Of a DNA stretch of 64,000 nucleotides, positions 12,399 through 23,326 are shown piece after piece. The stretch comes from Symsagittifera roscoffensis (taxonomy: Eukaryota; Xenacoelomorpha; Acoela; Convolutidae). The stretch lies in assembly GCF_963678635.1 (NCBI RefSeq), contig NC_087069.1, forward strand, positions 10,745,206 to 10,809,205. The letters run 5' to 3'. The notes beneath the pieces were generated by a model, which made no database searches, was not told the DNA's origin, and saw only the letters and a program-made list of their open reading frames with translations. Both the position numbers and the translations under genes were made by a program. The stretch's first letter is position 1. The number at the start of each line of letters is the position of its first letter.

Positions 12399-12808
12399 TG
12401 GAACCTGATCTAAACTACATTTTATGATTGGATAAATTAGATGTTTTACCATTGTAAAGTATTTAATATTAACCAATCATGATCCATCTAACTAACAACC
12501 CACTTATTTGTAAGTGCTGAAATTACTTGTAATTTCAGCACCAGAGAGATTTGAATTTAACTTAGAAATTAGTTGCCTCTCCAAAGGAACTTCAGCAGCC
12601 GCAATAAACCAGTATACCCTAGATCTATTGAGCCTAGCAGAGACTAGTTAAACAACCTGAGACTAGATAGTATAAGAGTAAGATTAGGATCGGTATTAGA
12701 CTAAGAAGTTGCACGAATCTATCCGGCCGAAAATAAGATAGCGTGACGAGCAGACGGTGTACCCTATCCGAAATTACTCTATGAGTTAACCACCTAGGTT
12801 ATAACTCA
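12399..12808 (+). repeat. 5' LTR of element A
   Basis: 410 bp from TGGAACC to AACTCA. It contains AATAAA at 12603-12608, a TATAAGAG at 12671 and a perfect hairpin at 12514-12541. The ends are defined by the second copy at 30884-31293 and by the target duplication. Exact U3/R/U5 borders cannot be set by eye. Confidence 0.95.
12514..12541 (+). promoter_or_regulatory. Perfect 13-bp hairpin in LTR
   Basis: GTGCTGAAATTAC and its exact reverse complement are separated by TT. The element C LTR has a single A-to-G change in one arm that still allows a G-U pair in RNA. It may act in the transcript end or as a protein-binding palindrome. Confidence 0.5.
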
Positions 12809-12810
12809 TC

Positions 12811-12828
12811 TGGTGCGACCATAAGTCT
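12811..12828 (+). other. Putative primer-binding site of element A
   Basis: TGGTGCGACCATAAGT starts two bases after the LTR. TGG is the complement of a tRNA CCA end, as expected for a tRNA-primed reverse transcriptase. The priming tRNA is not identified. Confidence 0.65.
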
Positions 12829-12895
12829 CGAACAAGACCTTAATAGCTTAGAAGTAACCAAAAAAAGATTAGAATTTAAACAAAACGTTTTTAAA

Positions 12896-13129
12896 ATGTT
12901 ATACGACGATAATTTAATCGAAATGTCTCTACGACTCAATAGATCAGAGCCAATATTCCGAACGATAATAGAACTACCCGGAATTGGAAGAATACCTCGA
13001 ACCAGAGACGACATACGACAAAGTAGAAACTTACCAAATAGTTATATGATAGTACGGCAAAAGCCAACACAACCTTTTATATTTAGAATCTTATTAGCAA
13101 TGAATTTAGATTTTCATTTGCAAACATAA
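12896..13129 (+). CDS. Small leader ORF of element A (77 codons, function unknown)
   Basis: A 77-residue frame starts at ATG shortly after the primer-binding site; the same frame is open upstream to 12785 without ATG. The upstream part and first residues look like an amphipathic, charged helix (KKRLEFKQ region), followed by a basic stretch. It precedes gag by about 930 bp. It could be a real leader peptide, an exon spliced to downstream ORFs, or chance. The matching part of element C is outside the window, so conservation could not be checked. Confidence 0.3.
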   Translation: MLYDDNLIEMSLRLNRSEPIFRTIIELPGIGRIPRTRDDIRQSRNLPNSYMIVRQKPTQPFIFRILLAMNLDFHLQT

Positions 13130-14057
13130 AATCTTGAAGCCAATCTTCATGCTCATTACAGGCGCTAAACAAAATATTAATATACAATAACGATTGATAA
13201 AAATATCTCAGATCGTTTTCCTAAAATTCTGCAGTATTATATAAAACATGTTTGGAAAATATTTATTGAAAATCAAAATAAAAATTAGTAGCATGACAAT
13301 AAACTGTTAGTAATCATAAAATCATCAGTTGTCTCAGCTTCATCACCTAAAACATAACAGCAATCATAAGCTCACTAATATCATTCAAACACTAAATCTT
13401 TTCTTAAACAAATTTAAACCATTTTAAACTTAAATTCATTTAATTTTAAAATCAGATCATCAAGGCTTATCCTTGGATCTTAATTCATTTTCTATTTAAT
13501 TAAATTTTAAAACTTGATCATCGAGGCCTATCCTTGGATCAAAAAGAACAATTTTGTTCTCCCCCACCGACTTAGCTAGTGTCTAACGACCTCAAACGTT
13601 GATTCACTATCCAACCCTTTCGCAAAACCCAAGACTAATAGAAATTTTTCAACAAAACTAACCATTCAAATTAGGATAAACAGTGAAGAACTTCGGTTAT
13701 TCATCCTTCACTTGAACCCTCCTCTTACCAGACCCAGGATAAATCGTAGACTTAGTAAGTTTAAAATAGTATCTAACGAACTACTCGCGTTCTAATTATA
13801 CCTGAACCTTGTGGATCGATTTACTATTCTCCAACCCTTGAACACAATCACTACCCTTAAGTAAGATTAAGTAAGTTAACACCTTAGCTTATACTAGTCA
13901 CGAGAAAGTAAAAAATCATTCTTCGGAATCGATATACTTTTCTCTCCAACCCTGAACAAATAGACCCAGGATAAGCTAACCAAAAAATCGTAAGGACTAA
14001 CAATTTAAGAGAATAGAAATCATCTAACAACTTTTTGCATCCGTCATCCTAAACCTT
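13130..14057 (+). other. Long 5' leader of element A with degenerate repeats
   Basis: Non-coding. GATCATCAAGGCTTATCCTTGGATC is repeated with small changes near 13455 and 13517. CCAACCCT recurs near 13611, 13831 and 13951, each after a similar lead-in, giving a degenerate repeat. GTAAGT donor-like sites occur at 13755 and 13871 and GTAAGA at 13861. Packaging signals or the major splice donor would be expected here. Confidence 0.5.
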
Positions 14058-17000
14058 ATGTCATTTAAAAATCTAGGAAACAAACAAACAATCGTTTTGC
14101 ACAACTGTGAAATAGATAACAAAAAATACGGCCTTGTAATCACACCTCACACACAAACAGTTGGATATATTAGAACAAAACGACAAACACTAAAAAGAAA
14201 AATAATAACTAAACAAAGACAAATAACACGAAAAAGATTTTCCAAAAATAGAAACGCATTCTCAGAATCAGAAGTAAGCAATTTAGACGAACTTTATAAA
14301 TTAAAAGAATCTATAGATAAAAATTGCCCCATTCACGATCAATTATATTTTTCCGACTCAGAAACAACTTCAAATTCATCGAAAAGAGGAAAAAGAAGAA
14401 TAAAAAAGCAATATAAACACAAACCAGTACATTTATATAATTGGAATCAACCAATTAGACACATCAATAATTACCTATTAACAGTCATTAAACGAAAAAA
14501 TGAGCCAAACACACATCCAAGTGAAGATAGTCCAGATGATGACGATATCTTCCCCTTCCTCGTAGATGCACCTAATGATAGAGGACAGCATATACTTTGC
14601 AAGAATTTACTACTAAATTTATTTGAACCCGGAATAAGCCCATGTAAAGCAGAGTTCCCAGATGTAAAGATCAAAAGACAAATTATTGATCACTATCTGA
14701 AAGATATATGTAATTTGACACAACACTACGGAATATACACCATAGAATTCACCTCACCAAACCCGAATCACCGCAAATATGTAATTCAAACAGACGACCT
14801 TGATTTGGAATTTTCAAAAGTATTCTCAGAATACATAAAAAGCATACAATATCATAACTCACAAAGAGCAAACTCCATATTCACTAATGAAGTTTTTGCC
14901 ATAATATATAGTTATATCTCAATACTAGAGAACGAAATTCCAATCCCAAGTGTCTCACCGACAGAGACATCCAAACATATAAAGGTACGACATGAAATCA
15001 CACTATTTTCAACTTTTCTACATATAATTAAAGAAAATTTCACTAAAGATGATGTTTCACAACATACAAAACATGACTTACAAAAAATTTTGGCATGGTT
15101 TATAATAGATTATTTCACACATAATATAGACTTAATTTCACAAGCAAGAAAAAATTTCAGACCTCAAAATTCAAACGATGATACCGCCATCACAGAACAG
15201 TCAGACTACGTTTGGGACCCCGAATGGTCTCATTATGCATTTATAAATATCCCACAATCAATTGCAAGTCAAGCAATAAGTACAATATCTTATACCAGAG
15301 ATTATGTAAGAGTAGTACCATTAACCATTGATGCAACACCATTAAACTACAATACATTTTTACCCGATACGCGAAATAACAGCTTAAACTCGACCGTCAT
15401 ACACAATGAAAACCTAAATGGAACTAGGAATCTCACTCAACAAGATATTCAAACACCATCACACTTCATAAATGAAGAAATCGTCCAAACAACAACAACT
15501 ACACAACAAAGTATTTCACCGATACGTCCAAATTTAACAACACCAAGAAATACAAACACTTCACAAGCACAGGTAACCTTACAATCAACCGTTAAACCTT
15601 CGGTTGCTCCAAAATATTCACAAATGGATTATCAAACATATAGACCCATGACAATACCGTCAAAAACACGCAGAACGTTCACAAGAAACACTTTTGCGGA
15701 ACACAATTATAATTACGCACATTCATCAAAAACAAACTATCCCCCACGAAAAAATAATAATAATCAGATAAGATCTCGATATTGGGATAACCCAATGGCA
15801 ACAACCAACTCAGTAAATTTTCAAACTAATTCACATCCTCCACAGGATCGTAGTGAAAATTACCCATTCTTTCAACAGAATAAAAATAAAAAGCAAGCAT
15901 CTCATCAAACGGATTATTTATCCTCTGATGATGATTATTTACAACCAGATATATTTGCACCATACACTCAAGAATATCGTGGACAAGGAGTGCAAAAACC
16001 GTATACATATCATAGAATTTTTTCTCCACACCCAACAGATACACAAAATCAACAACCAATGCAAATGCAAAACCCAATTAATACACAATTTTTTCAACCA
16101 ATTCAGCCACAAAACCAAATGATTACACACTCGTATCAACCAACACAAATGCAAAATGAAATACCACTTCCATATTACCTTCAACAACACGAAATAACAA
16201 AAAATCAACTTTCAAATTTTTCACAAATGCCAAATGCCGCAGAATCATTACAAATGACAAAGAATCCATACCTTATGGGTGGATCATCAATAACATCAAA
16301 CAAACCATTAATGGTATTCACAGGAACAGACCCTGAATATTCTGTAGAAGATTATTTAAATGCAGTAACAGCAAATTTAATTTTAAATATAGGACCTGAA
16401 CCAATTAATACGCCACTACATCAAAATTGGATACATCGACGCACAGCGTTGATACAGACAACCTTAGACGGCGGAGCACAAAAATGGTTTTCAGTATTGC
16501 CTATAGAAATAAAATCAATTCGGAAAAGATTGACACAAGAATTTTCAAAAATGTTTGACTCCGAAAGAAACAAACAACAACAAAGAGTTTTATGTAATGA
16601 AATTCGCAGATTACCAAACGAAACCATCAAACAATTAGCAGTACGTATTGAAACACTAGTTCGAAAAGCATACTCACTAAATACACACGACTACAAAAAC
16701 ACAAAAATGACAGAAATCTTAATGATGACCTTAACACCTCAATTAAGAAAAATAGCAATAAAAAAGAGAGCATCCCATCCCTCCTCAATTCGAGAGCCCG
16801 ATTTAGATTTTCGAAAACTAGTAGACAAACTAGAGCAAGCGGAAATCACAATGAAACTTGAAGAAACAGAAAATCTGAAATTACAATATGTTAATCGAAT
16901 TGAAACAAATACTACAAATATCAACAATATACAGGAATCAGATACAGACCTCGTTGAAAAAATCACTGAAATACTCAATATTTACGAAAAACACCCAAAC

Positions 17001-18233
17001 TTTAAAGGCAAACCATCTTTCAAAAAATGGTGTAATTATTGCCGACGATACGGACATAGTATTTCTGAATGTAGACAAAAACAACAGGACAATCAAAACA
17101 AACCTCAAAAATATAAGGAACCAAATAAATCATTCTATCAGTACATGAAAAAAGATCAAAATCTACCGAACAAAAATGTATACAGCAACAACAGTTCAGG
17201 AAAACCACTTCCGAACAATACCAATTACACGAGAACTCAATCGCCATATAACTCAAGTTATAGAGGAAGATCACCAGAACGAAGAAATACACAAAACTCG
17301 TCACAAAATCATTACAATAGACCAAATAGTCGAAATAACTACTCCAGATCAAATTCAAATACAACACAATTTGTTTCTAGATCTAATTCCCAATCAAGAA
17401 GTAATTACTATCCAAACAATCAATCACGAAACTCATCATACAATAGAAATAGAAACTACTCCAATAATCGAAATAGAAGTTATTCTAACAACCGAAACCA
17501 GAATTACCCGAACAATCGATCAAGGAATAACTCATATAATAGATCAAACTATAACAGACCAAACAATAATTATCAAAACAGATCACGAAATAATTCACAA
17601 AATCGACATTCAAGTTATAATAACCGTTATAGAAATTATTCCCAATCACCACACAGGAATAATAACCATTATAATAATTCTAACAATCGCCACAGAAGTA
17701 GTACACCTAAACATCAAAGAAATATTAATCAAGTACAATCAAACCCGGAAACAACATCAGACCCCCCAGGTATTGATGACACAGGAAATAACGAACTACA
17801 ACTAAATCAAATAAACTGTGAATCATCAGATTCAGAAAGTGATACAGAAAACACTATCTCCATCAATATGATAGCAGTCGAAAATGACTACGAACCTATT
17901 ATATATGAACAACCTTTCTCATCACATATATATGAAAATCAATTAGAACTCCTTCACAATTATTATATTGAACCCATCCATTCTGCACAAACGGCACAAG
18001 AAACTAACGAAATCAACACTACAAATCAATCCAATGAAAATGACAAAACAAAATGCTTGAATACAAATCACATCTATCAAAATATACAAAAAGAACAACC
18101 CAAAGAAAAACTTTGGACAATACCATTTCTTTTAGAAAGCCCAAGAAACAAAGAATTTCAACCACCAGATCTTGAAATTGATTTTTTAATTGATTCAGGA
18201 GCAGAATCAAACATAATAAACATTCCCACATGA
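14058..18233 (+). CDS. gag: Element A gag and start of protease
   Basis: 1391 codons. Residues 1-740 are a long, mostly low-complexity N-terminal part, rich in Asn/Gln/Thr/Pro. About 745-930 is a capsid-like Retrotrans_gag region (FTGTDPEYSVEDYL through WFSVLPIEIKS). A CCHC zinc knuckle (C-x2-C-x4-H-x4-C) lies near 992-1005, followed by an Arg/Ser/Asn/Tyr-rich nucleic-acid-binding tract at about 1050-1230. The frame reaches the protease active site DSGA near residue 1378 and then stops at TGA (18231). The next in-frame codons continue protease-like sequence, so the stop interrupts one gag-pro-pol frame. The Gag is unusually long for Ty3/gypsy. Confidence 0.88.
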   Translation: MSFKNLGNKQTIVLHNCEIDNKKYGLVITPHTQTVGYIRTKRQTLKRKIITKQRQITRKRFSKNRNAFSESEVSNLDELYKLKESIDKNCPIHDQLYFSDSETTSNSSKRGKRRIKKQYKHKPVHLYNWNQPIRHINNYLLTVIKRKNEPNTHPSEDSPDDDDIFPFLVDAPNDRGQHILCKNLLLNLFEPGISPCKAEFPDVKIKRQIIDHYLKDICNLTQHYGIYTIEFTSPNPNHRKYVIQTDDLDLEFSKVFSEYIKSIQYHNSQRANSIFTNEVFAIIYSYISILENEIPIPSVSPTETSKHIKVRHEITLFSTFLHIIKENFTKDDVSQHTKHDLQKILAWFIIDYFTHNIDLISQARKNFRPQNSNDDTAITEQSDYVWDPEWSHYAFINIPQSIASQAISTISYTRDYVRVVPLTIDATPLNYNTFLPDTRNNSLNSTVIHNENLNGTRNLTQQDIQTPSHFINEEIVQTTTTTQQSISPIRPNLTTPRNTNTSQAQVTLQSTVKPSVAPKYSQMDYQTYRPMTIPSKTRRTFTRNTFAEHNYNYAHSSKTNYPPRKNNNNQIRSRYWDNPMATTNSVNFQTNSHPPQDRSENYPFFQQNKNKKQASHQTDYLSSDDDYLQPDIFAPYTQEYRGQGVQKPYTYHRIFSPHPTDTQNQQPMQMQNPINTQFFQPIQPQNQMITHSYQPTQMQNEIPLPYYLQQHEITKNQLSNFSQMPNAAESLQMTKNPYLMGGSSITSNKPLMVFTGTDPEYSVEDYLNAVTANLILNIGPEPINTPLHQNWIHRRTALIQTTLDGGAQKWFSVLPIEIKSIRKRLTQEFSKMFDSERNKQQQRVLCNEIRRLPNETIKQLAVRIETLVRKAYSLNTHDYKNTKMTEILMMTLTPQLRKIAIKKRASHPSSIREPDLDFRKLVDKLEQAEITMKLEETENLKLQYVNRIETNTTNINNIQESDTDLVEKITEILNIYEKHPNFKGKPSFKKWCNYCRRYGHSISECRQKQQDNQNKPQKYKEPNKSFYQYMKKDQNLPNKNVYSNNSSGKPLPNNTNYTRTQSPYNSSYRGRSPERRNTQNSSQNHYNRPNSRNNYSRSNSNTTQFVSRSNSQSRSNYYPNNQSRNSSYNRNRNYSNNRNRSYSNNRNQNYPNNRSRNNSYNRSNYNRPNNNYQNRSRNNSQNRHSSYNNRYRNYSQSPHRNNNHYNNSNNRHRSSTPKHQRNINQVQSNPETTSDPPGIDDTGNNELQLNQINCESSDSESDTENTISINMIAVENDYEPIIYEQPFSSHIYENQLELLHNYYIEPIHSAQTAQETNEINTTNQSNENDKTKCLNTNHIYQNIQKEQPKEKLWTIPFLLESPRNKEFQPPDLEIDFLIDSGAESNIINIPT

Positions 18234-18476
18234 AATGAGATAAAATCATTACACCCAAAACTAACGCCTCTTGAAACCTCCAGCAAACTAGCAACAGCAC
18301 AAGGATCAACATTGGTAAACTATGGAAAAATTCAATTATTTCTTCTCCCCACAAGAACAATAGAGCAAAATAAAATTTGAAATAAACCATTTAAACAAAT
18401 ATTTCATATCACTGATATTAAACACAATATCATTGGAAGACCATTTATCTCTAAATATATACCAACAATCAACATT
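18234..18476 (+). pseudogene. Protease remainder between two in-frame TGA codons
   Basis: The frame that begins at 14058 continues after TGA 18231-18233, meets a second TGA at 18378-18380, then runs open into pol. No other stop is present in between. The sequence after the second stop includes an IIGRPF-like segment typical of retroelement aspartic protease C-termini. Both TGA codons are followed by AAT and could be Trp codons (TGG) changed by a single G-to-A; programmed readthrough is the alternative. Confidence 0.75.
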
Positions 18477-21400
18477 TTGAATAGTAAAATACTAATCAAA
18501 GATAAATACACAAAAACAAAAGACACATCCCTAACATTTTTTCAAAGATTAAATAAACAACCACCATTCTTTTCAAAATTTTATCCGATATATAATCAAC
18601 AAAGAAAACACCTGAAACCACTATCAGGAAACATATATAATTTTTCAATAAAACAAGTTCACCAATATGATAAAAAACAAAATAGACAACAACTCTATAT
18701 GTCAGATTTTGAATTCAAACCTATCCATAAGTTTTTCAAAATCACAATCTCATCCATAAAATATTTGAAAAACTCGAATTCAGATATTATTTCTCTACAT
18801 GTATACAACAATACACCCTATCAAGTAACACTACCTCTAGGACTTTTAGGCTATTGCGAAACCAACGCTACGATATCACCAGTACACGAAAAAGCATACC
18901 GCGTAAATAATATACTCCAATTATTAGATATTTGTCAATCCACAATTCTTAATGAAGAATTATCCATAAATAATATAATAAGTAATGAAAAAAGAAATAC
19001 AGATTATTTCACAAAAACCCCATATTTCAAACCCACATTCAACATAAATAACTATACAGAGAATCAACAGAAATTTTTAACAATGTTTAACTTCCAACAT
19101 TCACAAATAACACAAGACGAATTTGATAAATTAGCCAAACAGCTAATAAAATATTCATCAGTCTATGCAACATCTAAATTTGATGTTGGCAAAATCAGTT
19201 CATCACTACATCTCCCATTAAAACCTGACGCAGTTTTCAAAAAACAAAGAGCAAGTAAAGTACCAATTCATTTACACGATAAAGTGAACAGATTACTCGA
19301 TATTTTAGAACAATACAAAATTATATCACCGGTAAACAAAGAAGAACAACCAAAAGGTAACACATTTATCAACCCTGTTATCATCCTAGCAAAAGGAGAA
19401 TCATTAAAAATAGTTCTAGACGCTAGATATCTTAATTCACTAATAGACGAATCAAAATGCAATTGGCCTATTGAACCAATACAAGTTATTTTAACAAAAA
19501 TAAACGGAAAATACTTTACAACCGCAGATATGAATAGTGCATATAATCAAATGCCACTAGATGAACAATCGCGACGCTTAACACAATTTGTTATTGGAAA
19601 TCAGCAATATGAATTCAACCGCCTATTCTATGGAATACCCATAGGACCAGCAGCATTTTCAGCTTTTATGAGCAAAATTTTTCGACCACTAATACTTAAG
19701 AAAAACGCAATCACCTACTTAGACGATGTTTTTATGCAATCACAGACAAAAGAAGAAATGTTTAATGTTTTAGAACACTATCACAAAATACTTCAGAACG
19801 AAAATCTGAAGGCCGCTCCCGACAAGTCACACTTCTTTTTAACACGAGTTAAATTCTTAGGACATAATATAGAAAGAAAAACAATCACTCCATTAAAATC
19901 ACGCATTGATGCTATTCAAAAGCTCCAACCACCAACAAACAAAAAGAAAATCCAAGAATTCCTTGGAATGTTAAATTTTTTAAGCAAATATGTCTATATA
20001 ATGCAATTATACCTAAGACCTTTCTATAATATACTTAGACAACAAAATAATTTTGAATGGAACACAGAACATCAAGCACGATTTGAAGAAATTAAAAAAC
20101 TCTTAACTGAACAAATTTCGAATACAATTCCAGATCCAAATCAACCATTCTATGCAATGTGCGATGCTTCGAATTTTGGCATCGGCGCAGCATTATTACA
20201 ATCACACAATGGTACAAACAAAATGAACCTTATATCAGCAAATTCTCGATTATTCACTCAAGCAGAGCTACGACTCTCAACTCTAATGAGAGAATGTACA
20301 GCCATAATATATACACTAACAGAATATGAATTTCTAATACTTGGATCAAAACATCCAACAGTTTTATTCACAGATCACAAACCAATCATTTTTCTCTTTA
20401 CACAAAAATCTAATCCAAATCACCGAGTTTATAGATTTCAATTAATTCTAATGAAATTCCCAAACTTACATATAGTTTGGACAGCAGGAAAGAATCTTGC
20501 ATTACCAGACACTTTAAGTCGAAATACACCACCTGAATTACTTACACGTAAAACTACAGTTGAAATACCCAAAAATATAAAATTTTACCTTGCAGAAAAC
20601 GAAACATCACCCCGACTAGAATGCAAATATGCAGTAAAAACTGACGTTGAACAATCACAGATAAACAATCTACAACACTTCCCACTTTATTTAGATTGCC
20701 AAAATAACCACTACGAAGTTGATCTACTTGGAACATCAACTTTCAAACCAATTCCATACTCACAATGGATAAAAAATAACACCCAACAAAAAAGAGTAAA
20801 ACAACACTCGCATAAAAAAGACCTTTTTCCATTAATTGAAAAAGAAAATCTAACTGATAAAATAAATTTATCAGGACCACAAACAAACGATTCAAAATAC
20901 ACAATAAATCAAGTTTTTAACCTCCATGACCCACTTGATACAATTCCTTTATCTAAATTAGAAATTGAAAACATTTTTCTCCCCCCAACAGATAAAATTA
21001 CAATTAATACTTTGAAACAATATCAAAATCTTGACCCAGTAATTAGACAACTAAAATCATGGCACAAATATAAAAATAAACCCGTCAAGGCAGATACAAC
21101 TGTTTTAGGAAATAAAACACTCCTCAGATATTTTCGAAAATTTAATAATACAACAATTAACGAAAACACAGACCTTCTAGAATACCAATTAAACGAATCT
21201 ACAGTTCCCTGTCTCCCCCTAAGTATGATTCTTATAGCTTTTAATATTTCACATACACAAAACATTAAAGGACACTCTGGATCAGAGAAAACATATTCAA
21301 ATTTCATACAAAACTTTTATTTTCCAAATGCACCAATTTGGATAAAAGTACTATGCAATGATTGTATAGTATGTCAGCTAAATAAACCTTATCCAAATCA

Positions 21401-22751
21401 AAAACAAATAGCACAAAAACAAGATTTTAAAGGACAAAGTTTGTACTTTAACCACCGTATTTCATTTGATACAAAAGGACCAATTTCACCCTCATCCGAA
21501 GGAAACTCCTACATTATGGTAATTGTTGACGCATTTACACATTATGTAGCACTTAACCCAGTACCGCATTGTAACGCTTATTACGCTTACACAACACTCT
21601 ATGAACACTGGATAGCTAAATTCGGACTACCAGAAATTTTAGTTACAGACAACGGTACAGAATTCATAAATAACGAAATCATCACATTATGTCATTTATA
21701 TAACATCAAACACAAACCACGTACATCTCATGCACTTTGGACAAACGGCTTAGTCGAAGGTATGAACCGTTCACTACAAGAATATCTTAGATGTATCATC
21801 AAAGGAAATGACACAAAATACACTGAATGGTCAGCAGATGTAAAACTATTTCCCTTAGCATATAATTCACAAATCACGACAACTCTAGGAATGTCACCCT
21901 ATGAAATGGTTTTTAATCAAAAGCCACGCAAACCAATTATGTTTACAGCAAACTCTCATAAAAATGCACATGGTTATTGTCAACCGAATAAAGAATCAAT
22001 TTGTTACAACTTACCTTTACATACACACGATGAAGATCATTTTCATCACCCACAAATTCTTAAATTAGCCTCCGGTACACACACCGAATGGATTTTAAAC
22101 AGAGATCAAAAACACAATGAAATTTACCATAAAGTAACAAAAAAGTTGTTACAAAGACAAAACATTAATGAACAAATAAATTCACGCTTTACACCAGCCT
22201 CCGATTTAAAAATTGGAACATTTGTTTTAATACCCAATTTTAACACTGAAAAAGGAATCTCTAAAAAATTACAACCCCTTCGAAAAGGACCATACCAAAT
22301 AATTGCCAAACCCACTGATGTCACATATAAAATTACCGACTCAAACAAAAAAGAAATTGTTCAACACCGAAACAACCTATTACCTTATTACCCAAAAGAA
22401 TACGCACTACGCGAAATAACTCAATTATATTCTTTCACAGGTTTAAAAGTTATTCAAAATACCCCACCACATACGGAGAATAAAACAAAAGAACAACATG
22501 ACATTCATCTAGAAAACCAAAACAAAAAATCAACTATAACGAAAAACAATACAAAAAAGCTAGATCAAAATATACCTCAAAAAGAAAGAAAAAATAGAAA
22601 ATTGACAGAAAAAATAATACCCCAAAAACAAATCGACAAATCAGAACATAGAGAGTCATCACGACTTAGAAATCAACCACGTAAAAACTATAAAACATTC
22701 ATTCCACAGTCTAAAATATTAAAGAAAGTCGAATTTCAAAAACAGCTTTAA
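18477..22751 (+). CDS. pol: Element A pol: reverse transcriptase, RNase H, integrase
   Basis: Same frame as gag; the open frame actually begins right after TGA 18380, and 18477 is TTG, so no independent start is supported. RT spans about residues 250-460 with catalytic YLDD near 413-416. RNase H starts at CDASNFGIG near 561 and includes FTDHKP. The integrase has an HHCC zinc module (about 925-970, ending CNDCIVC), catalytic Asp in SFDTKGP (~995), Asp in TDNGTEF (~1057) and Glu in GLVEGMN (~1093). A GPY/F module (RKGPYQII) lies near 1268, followed by a charged tail. This order is Ty3/gypsy. The ORF is intact in this copy apart from the upstream stops. Confidence 0.93.
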   Translation: MNSKILIKDKYTKTKDTSLTFFQRLNKQPPFFSKFYPIYNQQRKHLKPLSGNIYNFSIKQVHQYDKKQNRQQLYMSDFEFKPIHKFFKITISSIKYLKNSNSDIISLHVYNNTPYQVTLPLGLLGYCETNATISPVHEKAYRVNNILQLLDICQSTILNEELSINNIISNEKRNTDYFTKTPYFKPTFNINNYTENQQKFLTMFNFQHSQITQDEFDKLAKQLIKYSSVYATSKFDVGKISSSLHLPLKPDAVFKKQRASKVPIHLHDKVNRLLDILEQYKIISPVNKEEQPKGNTFINPVIILAKGESLKIVLDARYLNSLIDESKCNWPIEPIQVILTKINGKYFTTADMNSAYNQMPLDEQSRRLTQFVIGNQQYEFNRLFYGIPIGPAAFSAFMSKIFRPLILKKNAITYLDDVFMQSQTKEEMFNVLEHYHKILQNENLKAAPDKSHFFLTRVKFLGHNIERKTITPLKSRIDAIQKLQPPTNKKKIQEFLGMLNFLSKYVYIMQLYLRPFYNILRQQNNFEWNTEHQARFEEIKKLLTEQISNTIPDPNQPFYAMCDASNFGIGAALLQSHNGTNKMNLISANSRLFTQAELRLSTLMRECTAIIYTLTEYEFLILGSKHPTVLFTDHKPIIFLFTQKSNPNHRVYRFQLILMKFPNLHIVWTAGKNLALPDTLSRNTPPELLTRKTTVEIPKNIKFYLAENETSPRLECKYAVKTDVEQSQINNLQHFPLYLDCQNNHYEVDLLGTSTFKPIPYSQWIKNNTQQKRVKQHSHKKDLFPLIEKENLTDKINLSGPQTNDSKYTINQVFNLHDPLDTIPLSKLEIENIFLPPTDKITINTLKQYQNLDPVIRQLKSWHKYKNKPVKADTTVLGNKTLLRYFRKFNNTTINENTDLLEYQLNESTVPCLPLSMILIAFNISHTQNIKGHSGSEKTYSNFIQNFYFPNAPIWIKVLCNDCIVCQLNKPYPNQKQIAQKQDFKGQSLYFNHRISFDTKGPISPSSEGNSYIMVIVDAFTHYVALNPVPHCNAYYAYTTLYEHWIAKFGLPEILVTDNGTEFINNEIITLCHLYNIKHKPRTSHALWTNGLVEGMNRSLQEYLRCIIKGNDTKYTEWSADVKLFPLAYNSQITTTLGMSPYEMVFNQKPRKPIMFTANSHKNAHGYCQPNKESICYNLPLHTHDEDHFHHPQILKLASGTHTEWILNRDQKHNEIYHKVTKKLLQRQNINEQINSRFTPASDLKIGTFVLIPNFNTEKGISKKLQPLRKGPYQIIAKPTDVTYKITDSNKKEIVQHRNNLLPYYPKEYALREITQLYSFTGLKVIQNTPPHTENKTKEQHDIHLENQNKKSTITKNNTKKLDQNIPQKERKNRKLTEKIIPQKQIDKSEHRESSRLRNQPRKNYKTFIPQSKILKKVEFQKQL

Positions 22752-23326
22752 TTTTATATTTCATAATCTTTGCACCTCTAAAATATTATGAACTTTAATT
22801 TTTCAAAAAAACATGCTGACAAACAAGCAACGATTCTAGTTCAAAATTAGCCAATAGGATTCATCCAATCCGTCACCTTCCAACAAGACGAACGATATTA
22901 AACTCCAGGCATATCTATAACTATAACTTTGCGACCTCCAGGTCAAAAATAAGCAAACCACTCCAACTTGACAACTAAAATAAATACCACCATAAAATCA
23001 TAACCCTCCCTTATCTAATAACCCAAAGATCAACAATATTTCCCCAACTCCGATCTCAAATACCCCCCAAACAAATATGTTAAATTAGCCGAAAGTAAAA
23101 GAACGACCAATTTAATTAGCCTAAAGTATAAAAATCTCAAAAATACCCCAGATCACTTAACAAATAAAAATAAAGACAAAGAAGACCACCCGATCACCAT
23201 AAAATTCGCCCCCAACAATTTTTCACAAAACTCAACCCACTTGTCAAAAAACCAATAAATAATCCGACCACACTTGAAAATTGCCTCAAACAACAAAAAA
23301 TATTCGATCGAGAAGCCATTTCTTAA
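22752..23326 (+). other. Element A spacer after pol
   Basis: About 575 bp, A/C-rich and strikingly G-poor, with no ORF. The matching spacer of element C is present. Splice acceptors or an internal promoter for downstream ORFs could lie here; none is convincing. Confidence 0.5.

Noticed and set aside
17176-17805. 209-codon open frame on + strand
   Set aside because: It is a shifted reading of the Asn/Arg/Ser-rich gag tract; low-complexity codons give long alternative frames.
18477-18480. Independent translation start for pol
   Set aside because: The codon is TTG and the frame is open upstream to the second TGA, so pol is more likely made as part of a gag-pro-pol frame.
14471-22348. Many minus-strand open frames under gag and pol
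   Set aside because: Mirror frames of A/C-rich coding sequence, with no independent motifs.
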